Part shown: in pieces, positions 41,641 to 50,805 of the stretch
Layout: every line of letters starts with the position of its first letter
Position numbering within the stretch: the first letter of the stretch is position 1
DNA from: Actinopolymorpha pittospori
Lineage (GTDB): Bacteria > Actinomycetota > Actinomycetes > Propionibacteriales > Actinopolymorphaceae
Direction: 5' to 3'
Assembly: GCF_014873875.1 (NCBI RefSeq)
Contig: NZ_JADBEM010000001.1
Location: 4,712,001-4,776,000, forward strand
Length of the DNA: 64,000 nucleotides
Translations under genes and position numbers: made by a program
Notes under the pieces: generated by a model
Seen by the model: the letters and a program-made list of their open reading frames with translations, nothing else
Told to the model about the DNA's origin: nothing
Databases searched by the model: none

Positions 41641-41676
41641 AGGGAGCCGGCCGATCACCTGATCGGCCGGCTCCTT
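41641..41676. terminator. Bidirectional hairpin after the alpha-xylosidase gene
   Basis: GGAGCCGGCCGATCA (41643-41657) and TGATCGGCCGGCTCC (41660-41674) are perfectly complementary, with a further A-T and G-T pair at the base. The plus strand continues TTCGTCTG. Confidence 0.8.
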
Positions 41677-41727
41677 CGTCTGCGCTGCCGGGCCCGGGGC
41701 AGCGGACAAGCCACGCAGGCAGAAAAA

Positions 41728-41762
41728 CTCCCGCCCCGGTGTGCGTGGCACCGGGGCGGGAG
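41728..41762 (-). terminator. Intrinsic terminator of the importer operon (with T-run)
   Basis: CTCCCGCCCCGGTG (41728-41741) pairs perfectly with CACCGGGGCGGGAG (41749-41762) across a 7-nt loop. On the minus strand GTTTTTCT follows, a classical intrinsic terminator. Confidence 0.85.
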
Positions 41763-41788
41763 GAAACGGGGGAAGGCGTCCAGGTCTG

Positions 41789-41817
41789 CCCGCCTCGGCG
41801 TGCGACGCCGAGGCGGG
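41789..41817 (-). terminator. Second hairpin directly after the last permease gene
   Basis: CCCGCCTCGGCGT (41789-41801) pairs perfectly with ACGCCGAGGCGGG (41805-41817) around a 3-nt loop, six bp after the permease stop. With the hairpin at 41728 it makes a tandem terminator. Confidence 0.75.
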
Positions 41818-41823
41818 ACGTCA

Positions 41824-42747
41824 CTACCGCAGGCTGCCGGCGGTGAGGCCGGAACGCCAGAACCGCTGCAGCGACACGAAGACGATCGCGATCGGTATCA
41901 CCGAGATCAGGGATCCGATGATGGTGAGGACCTGCAGCCCCGGAATCGAGATGGCGGACTGGTTCCAGCCCGTCAGGCCGACCGTGAGCGGCATGAGGTG
42001 CTGGTCGGTCAGCACGAGCAGCGGCAGCAGGTAGCTGTTCCAGCTGCTGAGGAAGGCGAACAACAACACGGTGACCAGGCCGGTGCCCATGAGCCGCACG
42101 CCGATGCTCGCGAAGATCCGGAACTCTCCGGCACCGTCGAGGCGTGCCGCCTCGATCAGTTCGATCGGGACGGACTGCTGCGCGTAGATGTAGCAGAGCA
42201 GGACGCCGAAGGAGTAGACGAGCGCCGGCAGCAACAACCCCGCGTAGCTGTTGTTGAGCCCCATCTGGACCAGCAGGACGTACGTCGGCTGCGCGATGAC
42301 GGTGCCGGGAACCAGCATGCTCGCCAGAACCGCCGCCAGGAGCACCCGGCGACCCCGGAACCGGTACACGGCGATCGCGTATCCCGTGATCGCGCAGACG
42401 GCCGTGGTGAGTGCCGAGCCGAAGACGGAGTAGATGATCGAGTTGAGCGACCAACGCCAGAAGATGCCGTGGTCGTAGGTGCTCAGGTTGACGATGTTGT
42501 CCCACAGGTGGAACCCGGCGAAGGCGAACCCCGAGGTGGAGAACAGATCCCCGGCCGACTTCGTCGAGGCGATGACGAGCCAGAGCACGGGCACGAGGAA
42601 GTAGATGCTGGCCAACACGACCGCGATCGTGCAGACCACCATCCAGCCCCGGCTGATCCGTTCGCCGTTGCGGGCGCTGGACCGGCCCGGGCCGCGGGAC
42701 GGGCGGGTGCCGGCGGATGCGCTGGGGCGCGCGAGGTCAGTTGCCAT
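41824..42747 (-). CDS. Sugar ABC importer permease, MalG type
   Basis: The product is a 307-residue inner-membrane permease with six helices (the first at about 36-58, VVCTIAVVLASIYFLVPVLWLV). The coupling loop is EAARLDGAGEFRIFASIGVRL, the EAA motif of carbohydrate-uptake permeases. The start ATG at 42747 lies 11 bp inside the end of the preceding permease gene, so the pair is coupled. It partners with the MalF-type protein and the lipoprotein encoded at 43692. No ATPase gene occurs in the locus; a shared MsiK-type ATPase encoded elsewhere is the usual solution in actinobacteria. Confidence 0.92.
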   Translation of the reverse strand: MATDLARPSASAGTRPSRGPGRSSARNGERISRGWMVVCTIAVVLASIYFLVPVLWLVIASTKSAGDLFSTSGFAFAGFHLWDNIVNLSTYDHGIFWRWSLNSIIYSVFGSALTTAVCAITGYAIAVYRFRGRRVLLAAVLASMLVPGTVIAQPTYVLLVQMGLNNSYAGLLLPALVYSFGVLLCYIYAQQSVPIELIEAARLDGAGEFRIFASIGVRLMGTGLVTVLLFAFLSSWNSYLLPLLVLTDQHLMPLTVGLTGWNQSAISIPGLQVLTIIGSLISVIPIAIVFVSLQRFWRSGLTAGSLR

Positions 42748-43687
42748 CGGTTACCCCGTTCCGCCGACGCGTGATGCGCAGCACGATGACCGAGAGCACG
42801 AGCGTGACGAGTCCGAGCAGGACGGCCATCGCGGAGCCGAGGTGGGGATTGCGGTCGAGCGTCGTCGCCGCGTAGACCGCCATGTTCGGGGTGTAGTCGC
42901 TCGAGATCGTGGACGTGATGGACTTGAGCACCTGCGGCTCGTTGAACAGCTGCAGCGTCCCGATGATGGAGGACAGCGTGGTCAGCAGGACCGCGGGAGC
43001 GATCATCGGCAACTTGATACCGAGGGCGATCCGAACCTCGCCGGCGCCGTCGATGCGCGCCGCCTCGTAGATCTCCCGCGGTACGCCCTGGAGCGCGGCG
43101 AACAGGATGATCATGTTGATCCCGACCGTCGACCAGGTGGCGACGTTGGCGATCGACCACAACACGCTGCCGGGCGCGAGGAAGTTGGCGTGGATGCCGA
43201 TCTTCGCCAGGCCCTGCACCACCGGGCTCACCGAGGGCTGGTACAGGAAGCCCCACAGCAGCGCGGCGATCACGCCGGGCACGGCGTAGGGCAGGAACAC
43301 CGCGAACTGGAAGAAGCGGGTGCCCCGCACCAGTCCGGTGTCGAACAGCAGCGCCAGCGCGGCCGCGATGACCATCATCACCGGGATCTGGACCAGGCCG
43401 TAGAGCAGCACCCGGCCGAAGCCCACCACGAAGTCGTGGTCGCGCAGTGCCCGCAGGTAGTTGTCGAAGCCGGCGAAGATCGTCTCGACGCCTCCGAAGC
43501 CGAGGCCGGAGGCCTTCTGCGCGAGGAGGCTGTTACCGATCGCGACGCCGATCGGCGCGATCAGGAAGAGGATGAACAGCACCACGAAGGGTGCGACGAA
43601 GACGTACGGCACCCAGGGCCTCCCGGAGGCGTGGAAACGCCTCCGGGACGCCCTGGGAACGGTGTCCTTGTTGACGAGCGTGGACAT
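42737..43687 (-). CDS. Sugar ABC importer permease, MalF type
   Basis: The product is a 316-residue permease with six helices (PYVFVAPFVVLFILFLIAPI first) and the EAA loop EAARIDGAGEVRIALGIKL. ATG 43687 (MSTLVNKD) is preferred to 43705 because the longer version would overlap the binding-protein gene. It lies four bp after the stop of the lipoprotein gene and overlaps the second permease gene. It forms the membrane channel that imports the oligosaccharide used by the GH42 and GH31 enzymes, as judged from position. Confidence 0.92.
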   Translation of the reverse strand: MSTLVNKDTVPRASRRRFHASGRPWVPYVFVAPFVVLFILFLIAPIGVAIGNSLLAQKASGLGFGGVETIFAGFDNYLRALRDHDFVVGFGRVLLYGLVQIPVMMVIAAALALLFDTGLVRGTRFFQFAVFLPYAVPGVIAALLWGFLYQPSVSPVVQGLAKIGIHANFLAPGSVLWSIANVATWSTVGINMIILFAALQGVPREIYEAARIDGAGEVRIALGIKLPMIAPAVLLTTLSSIIGTLQLFNEPQVLKSITSTISSDYTPNMAVYAATTLDRNPHLGSAMAVLLGLVTLVLSVIVLRITRRRNGVTDGN

Positions 43688-43691
43688 CGAA

Positions 43692-45017
43692 CTACTTCGC
43701 CACACTCAGTCCACGCGACTCGAGGTCGGCAACCGTGACCTGCTGGGCCTTGTCGAGCGCCTGCGAGTAGGTCTGCTTGCCGGCCACGACCTTGGAGAAC
43801 TCATCGGCGACCGCCTGCAGGGCGGTGCTGAAGTTCGGGCCCGGCGCCCAGGTGTCGGGTTCGTTCTTGACGCCCTCGGCGAAGACCTTGTTGATCACCT
43901 GGTTCTGGAAGAACGGCTGCACGGAGTAGAGGGTGTCGGAGGCGAGCCCGTTGTTCGTCGACGGGAACAGTCCGCCGTCCTTGATGAGCGGGGCCTGCGT
44001 CTCGTCCGAACCGTTCAGCCAGCTGATGAACCGGGCGGCGGTCTTCGGGTCCTTCGCGTCCTTGAGCACGACGACGATCGAGCCGCCGGTGTCGCCGGCG
44101 GCAGGCTTGCCGTCCGCGCTCGGCATCGGGGCGACCTTCCACTTGCCCTTGGTGGCGCTCGCGTTCTCAGCCAGGAGGGTGGGGAACCACGCGGCCTCGG
44201 TGATCGTCGCGACCTTGCCCGAGTTGACGTCGGCCCAGTACTCCGGCGTCCACATCGGCTTGGTGGAGATCAGGTCCTCGTCCAGCAGCGTCTGCCACCG
44301 GTTGGCGACGGCCTTGCTCTCCTTGCCGTTGACCGCGACGGTCCAGGAGTCGCCCTTGGTGCCGTACAGCGAGGCGCCCGCCTGGTGGACCTCGATCTGC
44401 CACTGTGCCGCCTCGGTGGGCGAGAGGTTGGCGATCTTCACGTTCGGGGCGGCCTTGTGGAGGGCCCGAGCCGCGGCGAGGTACTCGTTCCAGGTCTTGG
44501 GAACGGCGATGTCGTACTTCTCGAAGATGTCCGTCCGGTACATCATCGCGGCCGGACCGACGCCCTGCGGGAGGCCGTAGACCTTGCCTCCGACGGTGAC
44601 CGCCTTCCACGAGCTGGCGGTGTAGTTGTCCTTGTCACCGCTGACGAACTCGGTGAGGTCCTGCACGCGGCCGTTGATGACGTAGTCGGTGAGGACGTCG
44701 GAGCTGAGCTGCACGATGTCCGGACCGGAGCCGGCGTCCACCGCCGCCTCGACCTTCTGGCCGTCGTCGCCGGTCATGCGGTGGAAGCGGACCTTGACGT
44801 CGGGATTCTGCTTGTTCCAGGTGGCGACCAGATCTTCCATGCCTGGGACCCAGCCCCAGTAGTCCAGCGTGGTCGCAGACGCGCTGGTGGTGTTCGAATC
44901 GGTGTTCCCATCCGTGGAGCACGCGGCGAGCGCCGCTGCCGCGACAGCGCCGACGAGGACGGCCGCGCCGATCCTCGTGACACGACGCCGGGCCTGCTCC
45001 AGCATCCTTGCTGACAT
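43692..45017 (-). CDS. Sugar ABC importer, extracellular solute-binding lipoprotein
   Basis: The product is a 441-residue family 1 solute-binding protein. The signal peptide ends at the lipobox LAAC with lipidated C33, followed by a Ser/Thr/Asp-rich linker. The mature domain shows TTLDYWGWVPGMEDLVATWNKQNP and GKVYGLPQGVGPAAMMYRTDIFEKY (in pieces), as in oligosaccharide binders. GGAAGGA is six nt upstream of ATG 45017. It heads the importer operon. Its promoter region (TTGACA on the minus strand at 45082-45077) contains the perfect ATTTTGT repeat, so it is probably under ROK control. Ligand specificity cannot be read; a galactosylated or xylosylated oligosaccharide is suggested by the neighbours. 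Confidence 0.92.
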   Translation of the reverse strand: MSARMLEQARRRVTRIGAAVLVGAVAAAALAACSTDGNTDSNTTSASATTLDYWGWVPGMEDLVATWNKQNPDVKVRFHRMTGDDGQKVEAAVDAGSGPDIVQLSSDVLTDYVINGRVQDLTEFVSGDKDNYTASSWKAVTVGGKVYGLPQGVGPAAMMYRTDIFEKYDIAVPKTWNEYLAAARALHKAAPNVKIANLSPTEAAQWQIEVHQAGASLYGTKGDSWTVAVNGKESKAVANRWQTLLDEDLISTKPMWTPEYWADVNSGKVATITEAAWFPTLLAENASATKGKWKVAPMPSADGKPAAGDTGGSIVVVLKDAKDPKTAARFISWLNGSDETQAPLIKDGGLFPSTNNGLASDTLYSVQPFFQNQVINKVFAEGVKNEPDTWAPGPNFSTALQAVADEFSKVVAGKQTYSQALDKAQQVTVADLESRGLSVAK

Positions 45018-45051
45018 CGAGTGTCCTTCCAGGGCGGCACTGCAGGCGGCA

Positions 45052-45076
45052 ATTTTGTGCCGAGGGGAAACAAAAT
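45052..45076. promoter_or_regulatory. Perfect inverted repeat, candidate ROK operator
   Basis: ATTTTGT (45052-45058), 11 bp, then ACAAAAT (45070-45076). It lies between the divergent binding-protein and hydrolase genes and just downstream of a minus-strand TTGACA (45082-45077), so a bound repressor would cover the importer promoter. An imperfect copy is upstream of the GH42 gene. The geometry matches ROK operators, which have A/T-rich arms. Confidence 0.65.
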
Positions 45077-45130
45077 GTCAAGATGGTTTCCGACAGTGCA
45101 CGGTTCTGTTACTCCGAAGGAGACACCGCG

Positions 45131-47734
45131 ATGCCGTATCCGCTGACCCTGCAGCCCCACCGGGAGAGTGCCGCGGTTTCGTCACCACCCGCGGAGTGGG
45201 CCGGGGCGACCCTTTCCGGTTGGCTCGCCACCGCTGAGCCCGGCGCGGGCGTGACTGCGGGAACGCTCACCGTCCTCGGCCTGGACTCACCGGGTGCAGC
45301 AGACCTGTGGCGGACGGCCACCGACACGGCCCCGGACGCCGCGGAGTCCTTCGTCGTGACGAGAGACCCGGAAGACCGGGACGGCCTCGTCCTGATCGGC
45401 AGCGACGGCAACGGTGTCGCGTACGGGCTGCTCGAGATCCTCGACCAGCTCCAGTGCACCGGCTCGGTCCAGATCGCGGAGCTCCCGCTGGTCGCCTCGC
45501 CGTCCAACCGCGTCCGGGGCATCTTCCGCTCCTACGTCAGCAAGGTCGAGGACGCCGGCTGGTACCTCGACCGCGGCTTCTGGGACTCCTACCTGACCGA
45601 ACTCGCGAGCCACCGCTTCAACCGGCTCCAGCTGGCGTTCGGCATCGGCGTCGAGTACGGCCACGACCCGGGCGTGACCGAGAACTACCTGCTCTTCTCC
45701 TACCCGTTCCTCGTCGACCTGCCGGAGTTCCCGGTGCGGGTGGTGGACCTGCCCGCGGCCGAACGTCAGGCCAACCTTGACGCGCTGCGCTACGCGAGCT
45801 CGGAGGCGGCACGACGCGGCATCGAGTTCTTCGTCGGCTTCTGGACCAACGGCGTCGAACTCGACGACGGCATCGAGGGGGAGTGCCAGGTCGAGGGCAT
45901 CACCCCCGAGAACCACGCCGCCTACTCCGCCGCCGCGATCCGGACCATCCTCGAGGAGTGCCCCGGTATCAGCGGCGTCACCCTGCGCGTGCACTACGAG
46001 AGCGGGATCCCCGAACCCGCCGAGGAGTTCTGGCGGACGGTGTTCGAGGGCATCGGTTCCGTGGGGCGCCGCGTCTCCGTCGACCTGCACTCCAAGGGTC
46101 TGCACGCCGGGACGATCGCCGCGGCCCGCGAGGCCGGGCTCGAGGTGCTCGTGACCGCGAAGTTCCTTGCCGAGCACCTGAGCCTGCCGTACCACCAGAC
46201 CGCCATCAGGGCGAGCGAGATGCCGATCGAGAACGTGGACGCCAACTATGCCGGGATCACCCAGGGCGCCCGGCGGTTCACGCGGTACGGCTACGGCGAC
46301 TACCTCCGGCGGGAGCGTGACTATCGGGTCGTCTACCGTCACTGGCCGGGCACGCAGCGGCTGCTGCTGTGGGGCGACCCGGAGTTCGCCGCCGGCTACG
46401 GACGGATCGCGTCGTTCGGGGGCGCCGAGGGTGCGGAGTTCTTCGAGCCCCTGTCGTACAAGGGCCGCAAGGGCTCTGGAAGCGCCGAGGGCCGGCAGGT
46501 CTACCGGGATCCCCACCTCGCCGAGGGCGGGGAGGAGTGGCGTAAGTACCGGTACCACTACCGGCTGCTCGGCCGCCTGCTCTACGACCCCGAGGCGGAC
46601 TCCGGTCAGTGGCGCCGGCTCCTGGACGCCGAGTTCGGTCCGGCCGCGCGGGACGCCGAACGGTCGCTGGCCCTCGCGAGCCGGATCCTTCCGCTCGTGA
46701 CCCTCGCCCACGGGGTCTCGGCCGCGAACAGCGTCTACTGGCCGGAGATGTACGAGAACCTCGGCATCGCGAACGGCGGATCCCCGAACGAGTACTACGT
46801 GAGCGACTCCAAGCCGCCGCACACCTTCGGGTCGGCGGCCTCGCTGGACCCCGAGGTGTTCACGACCATCCGGGAGTTCGTCGACCAGCTTCTGAAGGGG
46901 GAGGCCGATGGGCGGGTGACGACGTTCGACGTCGCGCGGCGCCTCGACGCCCTCGCCGAGGCGGCACAGGCACATCTGGACGCGTTCGCGGCCGCGTCCG
47001 GGGAGGCCCCCACGCCCGCCGTGAGCCGGTGGATCGTCGACGTGCGGGCACAGGTCGGACTGGGCCGGTTCTTCGCCGACAAGCTGCGGACGGGCGTCGG
47101 GTACGAGCTCTTCGAGCGCACCGGGAGTGCCGACTACCTGCGGTACGCGGTCGACCGCTACAACGCGGCGGCGGAGCACTGGCGTGAGGTCGTCGAGGCC
47201 ACCTCGGGCTACAAGACCGACCTCGCCTTCGGCAAGGCCTCACACCTGCGTGGTCACTGGGCCGACCGGCAGGAGTCGCTCGACCGCGACGTCCATGACC
47301 TCCGGGCCGAACTCGAGCGTGCGTCCGAGGGCGCCGCGAGCACGCTGGACCTCGCCGCGCTCGAGTCCGACGCGGGGGAGCCCGCGCCCGCGTTCGCGCA
47401 CGAGCCGGTGACGACGTTCCGGCCCGGCGAGGAGGTCACCCTCACCCTCGTTCCAGCCGCGGCCACGGGAGTCGGCGCCGGGGCGGAGCCGGGCCTGGAG
47501 GTGGTCGTGCGGTACCGGCACGCGAACCAGGGCGAGAACTACCGGGAGGCGACCGCGACGAGAACCGATGCCGGCTGGGTCGCGACCATCCCCGCCGAGT
47601 ACACCGACTCGCCCTTCGACCTGCTCTACTTCTTCCGGATCAGCGCCGAGAGCGGGGCGGCCTGGCACTTCCCGGGACTCGCGGAGTCGCTCGCGAACCC
47701 GCCGTACTTCGTCGTCCGCGCGGTCACTCGGTAG
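45131..47734 (+). CDS. Large glycoside-hydrolase-like protein, family not recognised
   Basis: The product has 867 residues. Residues about 45-130 form an alpha/beta domain (DGLVLIGSDGNGVAYGLLEILDQL), as at the N terminus of GH20 and GH67 enzymes. Residues 150-480 look like a TIM barrel: NRVRGIFRSYVSKVEDAGWY, RRGIEFFVGFWTNGVEL, GVTLRVHYESGIPEPAEEFW and YRHWPGTQRLLLWGDPEF. A helical region (500-720) with YWPEMYENLGIANGGSPNEYY follows, and residues 740-867 are a beta-sandwich. There is no signal peptide. Conserved-looking Glu/Asp residues in HYESGIPE and LWGDPEF may be catalytic. GAAGGAGA precedes ATG 45131. It is divergent from the importer across the candidate operator. An alpha-glucuronidase-like or other exo-hydrolase role is a guess. 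Confidence 0.7.
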   Translation: MPYPLTLQPHRESAAVSSPPAEWAGATLSGWLATAEPGAGVTAGTLTVLGLDSPGAADLWRTATDTAPDAAESFVVTRDPEDRDGLVLIGSDGNGVAYGLLEILDQLQCTGSVQIAELPLVASPSNRVRGIFRSYVSKVEDAGWYLDRGFWDSYLTELASHRFNRLQLAFGIGVEYGHDPGVTENYLLFSYPFLVDLPEFPVRVVDLPAAERQANLDALRYASSEAARRGIEFFVGFWTNGVELDDGIEGECQVEGITPENHAAYSAAAIRTILEECPGISGVTLRVHYESGIPEPAEEFWRTVFEGIGSVGRRVSVDLHSKGLHAGTIAAAREAGLEVLVTAKFLAEHLSLPYHQTAIRASEMPIENVDANYAGITQGARRFTRYGYGDYLRRERDYRVVYRHWPGTQRLLLWGDPEFAAGYGRIASFGGAEGAEFFEPLSYKGRKGSGSAEGRQVYRDPHLAEGGEEWRKYRYHYRLLGRLLYDPEADSGQWRRLLDAEFGPAARDAERSLALASRILPLVTLAHGVSAANSVYWPEMYENLGIANGGSPNEYYVSDSKPPHTFGSAASLDPEVFTTIREFVDQLLKGEADGRVTTFDVARRLDALAEAAQAHLDAFAAASGEAPTPAVSRWIVDVRAQVGLGRFFADKLRTGVGYELFERTGSADYLRYAVDRYNAAAEHWREVVEATSGYKTDLAFGKASHLRGHWADRQESLDRDVHDLRAELERASEGAASTLDLAALESDAGEPAPAFAHEPVTTFRPGEEVTLTLVPAAATGVGAGAEPGLEVVVRYRHANQGENYREATATRTDAGWVATIPAEYTDSPFDLLYFFRISAESGAAWHFPGLAESLANPPYFVVRAVTR

Positions 47735-47742
47735 CCCGTCCC

Positions 47743-48153
47743 TCACGTCCCGGACTGCCGGCGGCGCGGTGGCGGAGGCAGGACGCCGCTGCGGCCGAGC
47801 CAGCGGAGCGCGCGTTCCTTGTCGATCTCGCTGGCCCGCGCCGCCGGTGACGGGAGCCGGCCAAGGCGTTCGCCGAGGTCCCGGACCGCGGCGCCGACCG
47901 CCGGCTCCGCGAAGGCGCGCAGGGCGAAGGCGAGCGCGACGGGGCTCACGTCGTACCGCTCCTCGAGTTCCGTGGCGAACGCGATCGTCGCGACGTCGTC
48001 CTCGGAGTACCGCCGGTGACCGGACGGATCCTCGACGAGGCGCCCGGACCAGCGCGACGTCGTGCGCCCGCGCGGGACCAGGCCCAGTCGCTCCCGATAT
48101 CGCAGCATTCGTGCCGACATGCCAAGAACTCGGGCCGCTTCCGTGATCCGCAT
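47743..48153 (-). CDS. MerR-family transcriptional regulator
   Basis: The product is a 136-residue MerR protein. MRITEAARVLGMSARMLRYRERLGLV is the winged helix-turn-helix (given in two parts: MRITEAARVLG and MSARMLRYRERLGLV), followed by GHRRYSEDDVATIAFATEL. The C-terminal part (60-136) has no cysteine effector site and is short, ending in an Arg/Pro-rich tail, so the signal is unknown. The ATG at 48153 lies 12 bp from a perfect TGACA-N6-TGTCA repeat, a likely autoregulatory operator. It is divergent from ahcY and converges on the hydrolase gene with an 8-bp gap. Confidence 0.85.
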   Translation of the reverse strand: MRITEAARVLGMSARMLRYRERLGLVPRGRTTSRWSGRLVEDPSGHRRYSEDDVATIAFATELEERYDVSPVALAFALRAFAEPAVGAAVRDLGERLGRLPSPAARASEIDKERALRWLGRSGVLPPPPRRRQSGT

Positions 48154-48164
48154 GAAAGTAATTC

Positions 48165-48180
48165 TGACATTCTTTTGTCA
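48165..48180. promoter_or_regulatory. Inverted repeat at the merR promoter
   Basis: TGACA (48165-48169), TTCTTT, TGTCA (48176-48180). On the minus strand this includes TTGACA, a -35-like hexamer for merR. AT-rich against the genome, it is a likely MerR-type operator that could also affect ahcY. Confidence 0.55.
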
Positions 48181-48220
48181 AGAAACCGCGTCCTGCCTGA
48201 CGGCGCGGAGGGAGCGGCCC

Positions 48221-48226
48221 TAGGGT
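48221..48226 (+). promoter_or_regulatory. -10 element TAGGGT, candidate ahcY promoter
   Basis: TAGGGT at 48221-48226 would start an mRNA with a leader of about 60 nt ending in the GGAGG at 48280. I looked for a SAH riboswitch in this leader and could not recognise one. Confidence 0.35.
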
Positions 48227-48295
48227 CTGTCGTGCGGATCGGGTCCCGAGACGGATCGAACCGACATCCATCCGACACGGAGGTGTGACAAGCCC

Positions 48296-49747
<1,452 letters not shown>

Positions 49748-49817
49748 GCACTTCCCGGCGGCACCGCTGTGACAGGCGCCGGTCCTGACGCGGCACCGCC
49801 GCTGACCACGAGCGCCG

Positions 49818-49851
49818 CGACGGGCGGTCTCCATCCGGAGGCCGCCCGTCG
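49818..49851. terminator. Bidirectional hairpin between ahcY and RDD gene
   Basis: CGACGGGCGG (49818-49827) pairs with CCGCCCGTCG (49842-49851), and the inner bases continue with one G-T pair to a 15-bp stem around an ATCC loop. Confidence 0.75.
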
Positions 49852-49877
49852 TCGTGTCTGCCGCCCTTGGTCCTGTC

Positions 49878-50741
49878 CTAGGCGGGCGGGGCGAACCCAC
49901 CGGATCCGGTTCCGGTGGGCTGGCTCGGATCGGTTGGCCCGGACGTGGGTCTGGATGGAGCTCCGGACGTGGGTCCGGACGTAGGTCCGGACGAGGGCCC
50001 GACACGGTCGAGGTCGCGCCGACGGCGTTCGGCGAGGACGGCGGTGAGGTAGGCCCACGCCGGGACGCCGGCCGGCGGCGGGGGCGCGACGAACCTCGCG
50101 ACGGAGGTCGCCAGCTGGTCACCGAGTACGTCGCGCGCCCGTGGATCGAGCTCGTGGTAGCGCGCGAGGTAGGACCGGACGGACAGGGCGAGCTGGTCCG
50201 GCAGGGTCGACAGCTCGATCCGGGCCGCCCAGGACGCGAGCTCCGGCGGCATCTGCGGAAGCGCCGCCTGCGCCTTCGGGGCGCGTTCCCGGAGGACGAC
50301 GGTGCCGGCCAGCATGTCGCCCACCCGCTTCCCCTTCGGCGAGAGCATCGCGGTGATGAAGCCGACGCAGCCGGAGGTGACGAAGAAGTCGACGAACATG
50401 CCGCACATCGCGCGTACGAAGGCCTGCCGGAACCGCACCGGGCCACCGTCGTCGCGGACCACCCGCAGGCCGAGCGCGTACTTCCCGACGCTCTTGCCGC
50501 GGGTGAGCGTCTCGATCGTCGTGGTGTAGCCGACGAACGTCAGCGCCAGGCAGGCGATGACGAGACCCGAGATCAGCGACTCGCTGGCGTCGTCGCCGGT
50601 GATGAGCGCGACAGGAATCATCAGCAGGCCGAAGATCGCGAGGTCGACCAGCGCGTCGATACCGAAGGCGAGGGCACGAGTCGCCGGGCGGGCGAGGCGG
50701 AGTTCGAGGACCACGGCCTCGCCGGTGACCAGTTCACTCAC
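49878..50741 (-). CDS. RDD family membrane protein
   Basis: The product is a 287-residue protein from GTG 50741 (SELVTGEAVVLELRLARPATR), chosen over 50783 because this is the usual family start and GGAGG is upstream. RALAFGIDALVDLAIFGLL carries the Arg-Asp-Asp-like hallmark, and two or three helices follow to about residue 150 (KSVGKYALGLRVVRDDGG, FVRAMCGMFVDFFVTSGCVGF). The second half is soluble; the last 35 residues are a Pro/Ser/Thr/Gly repeat (GPTSGPTSG) encoded by short DNA repeats at about 49940-49995. RDD proteins are of unknown or transport-related function. It is divergent from the SpoIIM gene, an arrangement common in actinobacteria. Confidence 0.85.
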   Translation of the reverse strand: MSELVTGEAVVLELRLARPATRALAFGIDALVDLAIFGLLMIPVALITGDDASESLISGLVIACLALTFVGYTTTIETLTRGKSVGKYALGLRVVRDDGGPVRFRQAFVRAMCGMFVDFFVTSGCVGFITAMLSPKGKRVGDMLAGTVVLRERAPKAQAALPQMPPELASWAARIELSTLPDQLALSVRSYLARYHELDPRARDVLGDQLATSVARFVAPPPPAGVPAWAYLTAVLAERRRRDLDRVGPSSGPTSGPTSGAPSRPTSGPTDPSQPTGTGSGGFAPPA

Positions 50742-50793
50742 CTGGATGTCCTCCTGGCCGTCGGTGTGCCGGCGCGTCACCACCGTGCTCCAT

Positions 50794-50799
50794 TAGTGT
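50794..50799 (+). promoter_or_regulatory. -10 element TAGTGT of the SpoIIM-family gene (leaderless)
   Basis: TAGTGT is six nt (GCCAGC) before GTG 50806 with no Shine-Dalgarno. Confidence 0.5.
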
Positions 50800-50805
50800 G
50801 CCAGC

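Noticed and set aside
48181..48295. SAH or SAM riboswitch upstream of ahcY
   Set aside because: I could not recognise the conserved helices or core of a known SAH/SAM aptamer in this short leader. A covariance-model search would decide.
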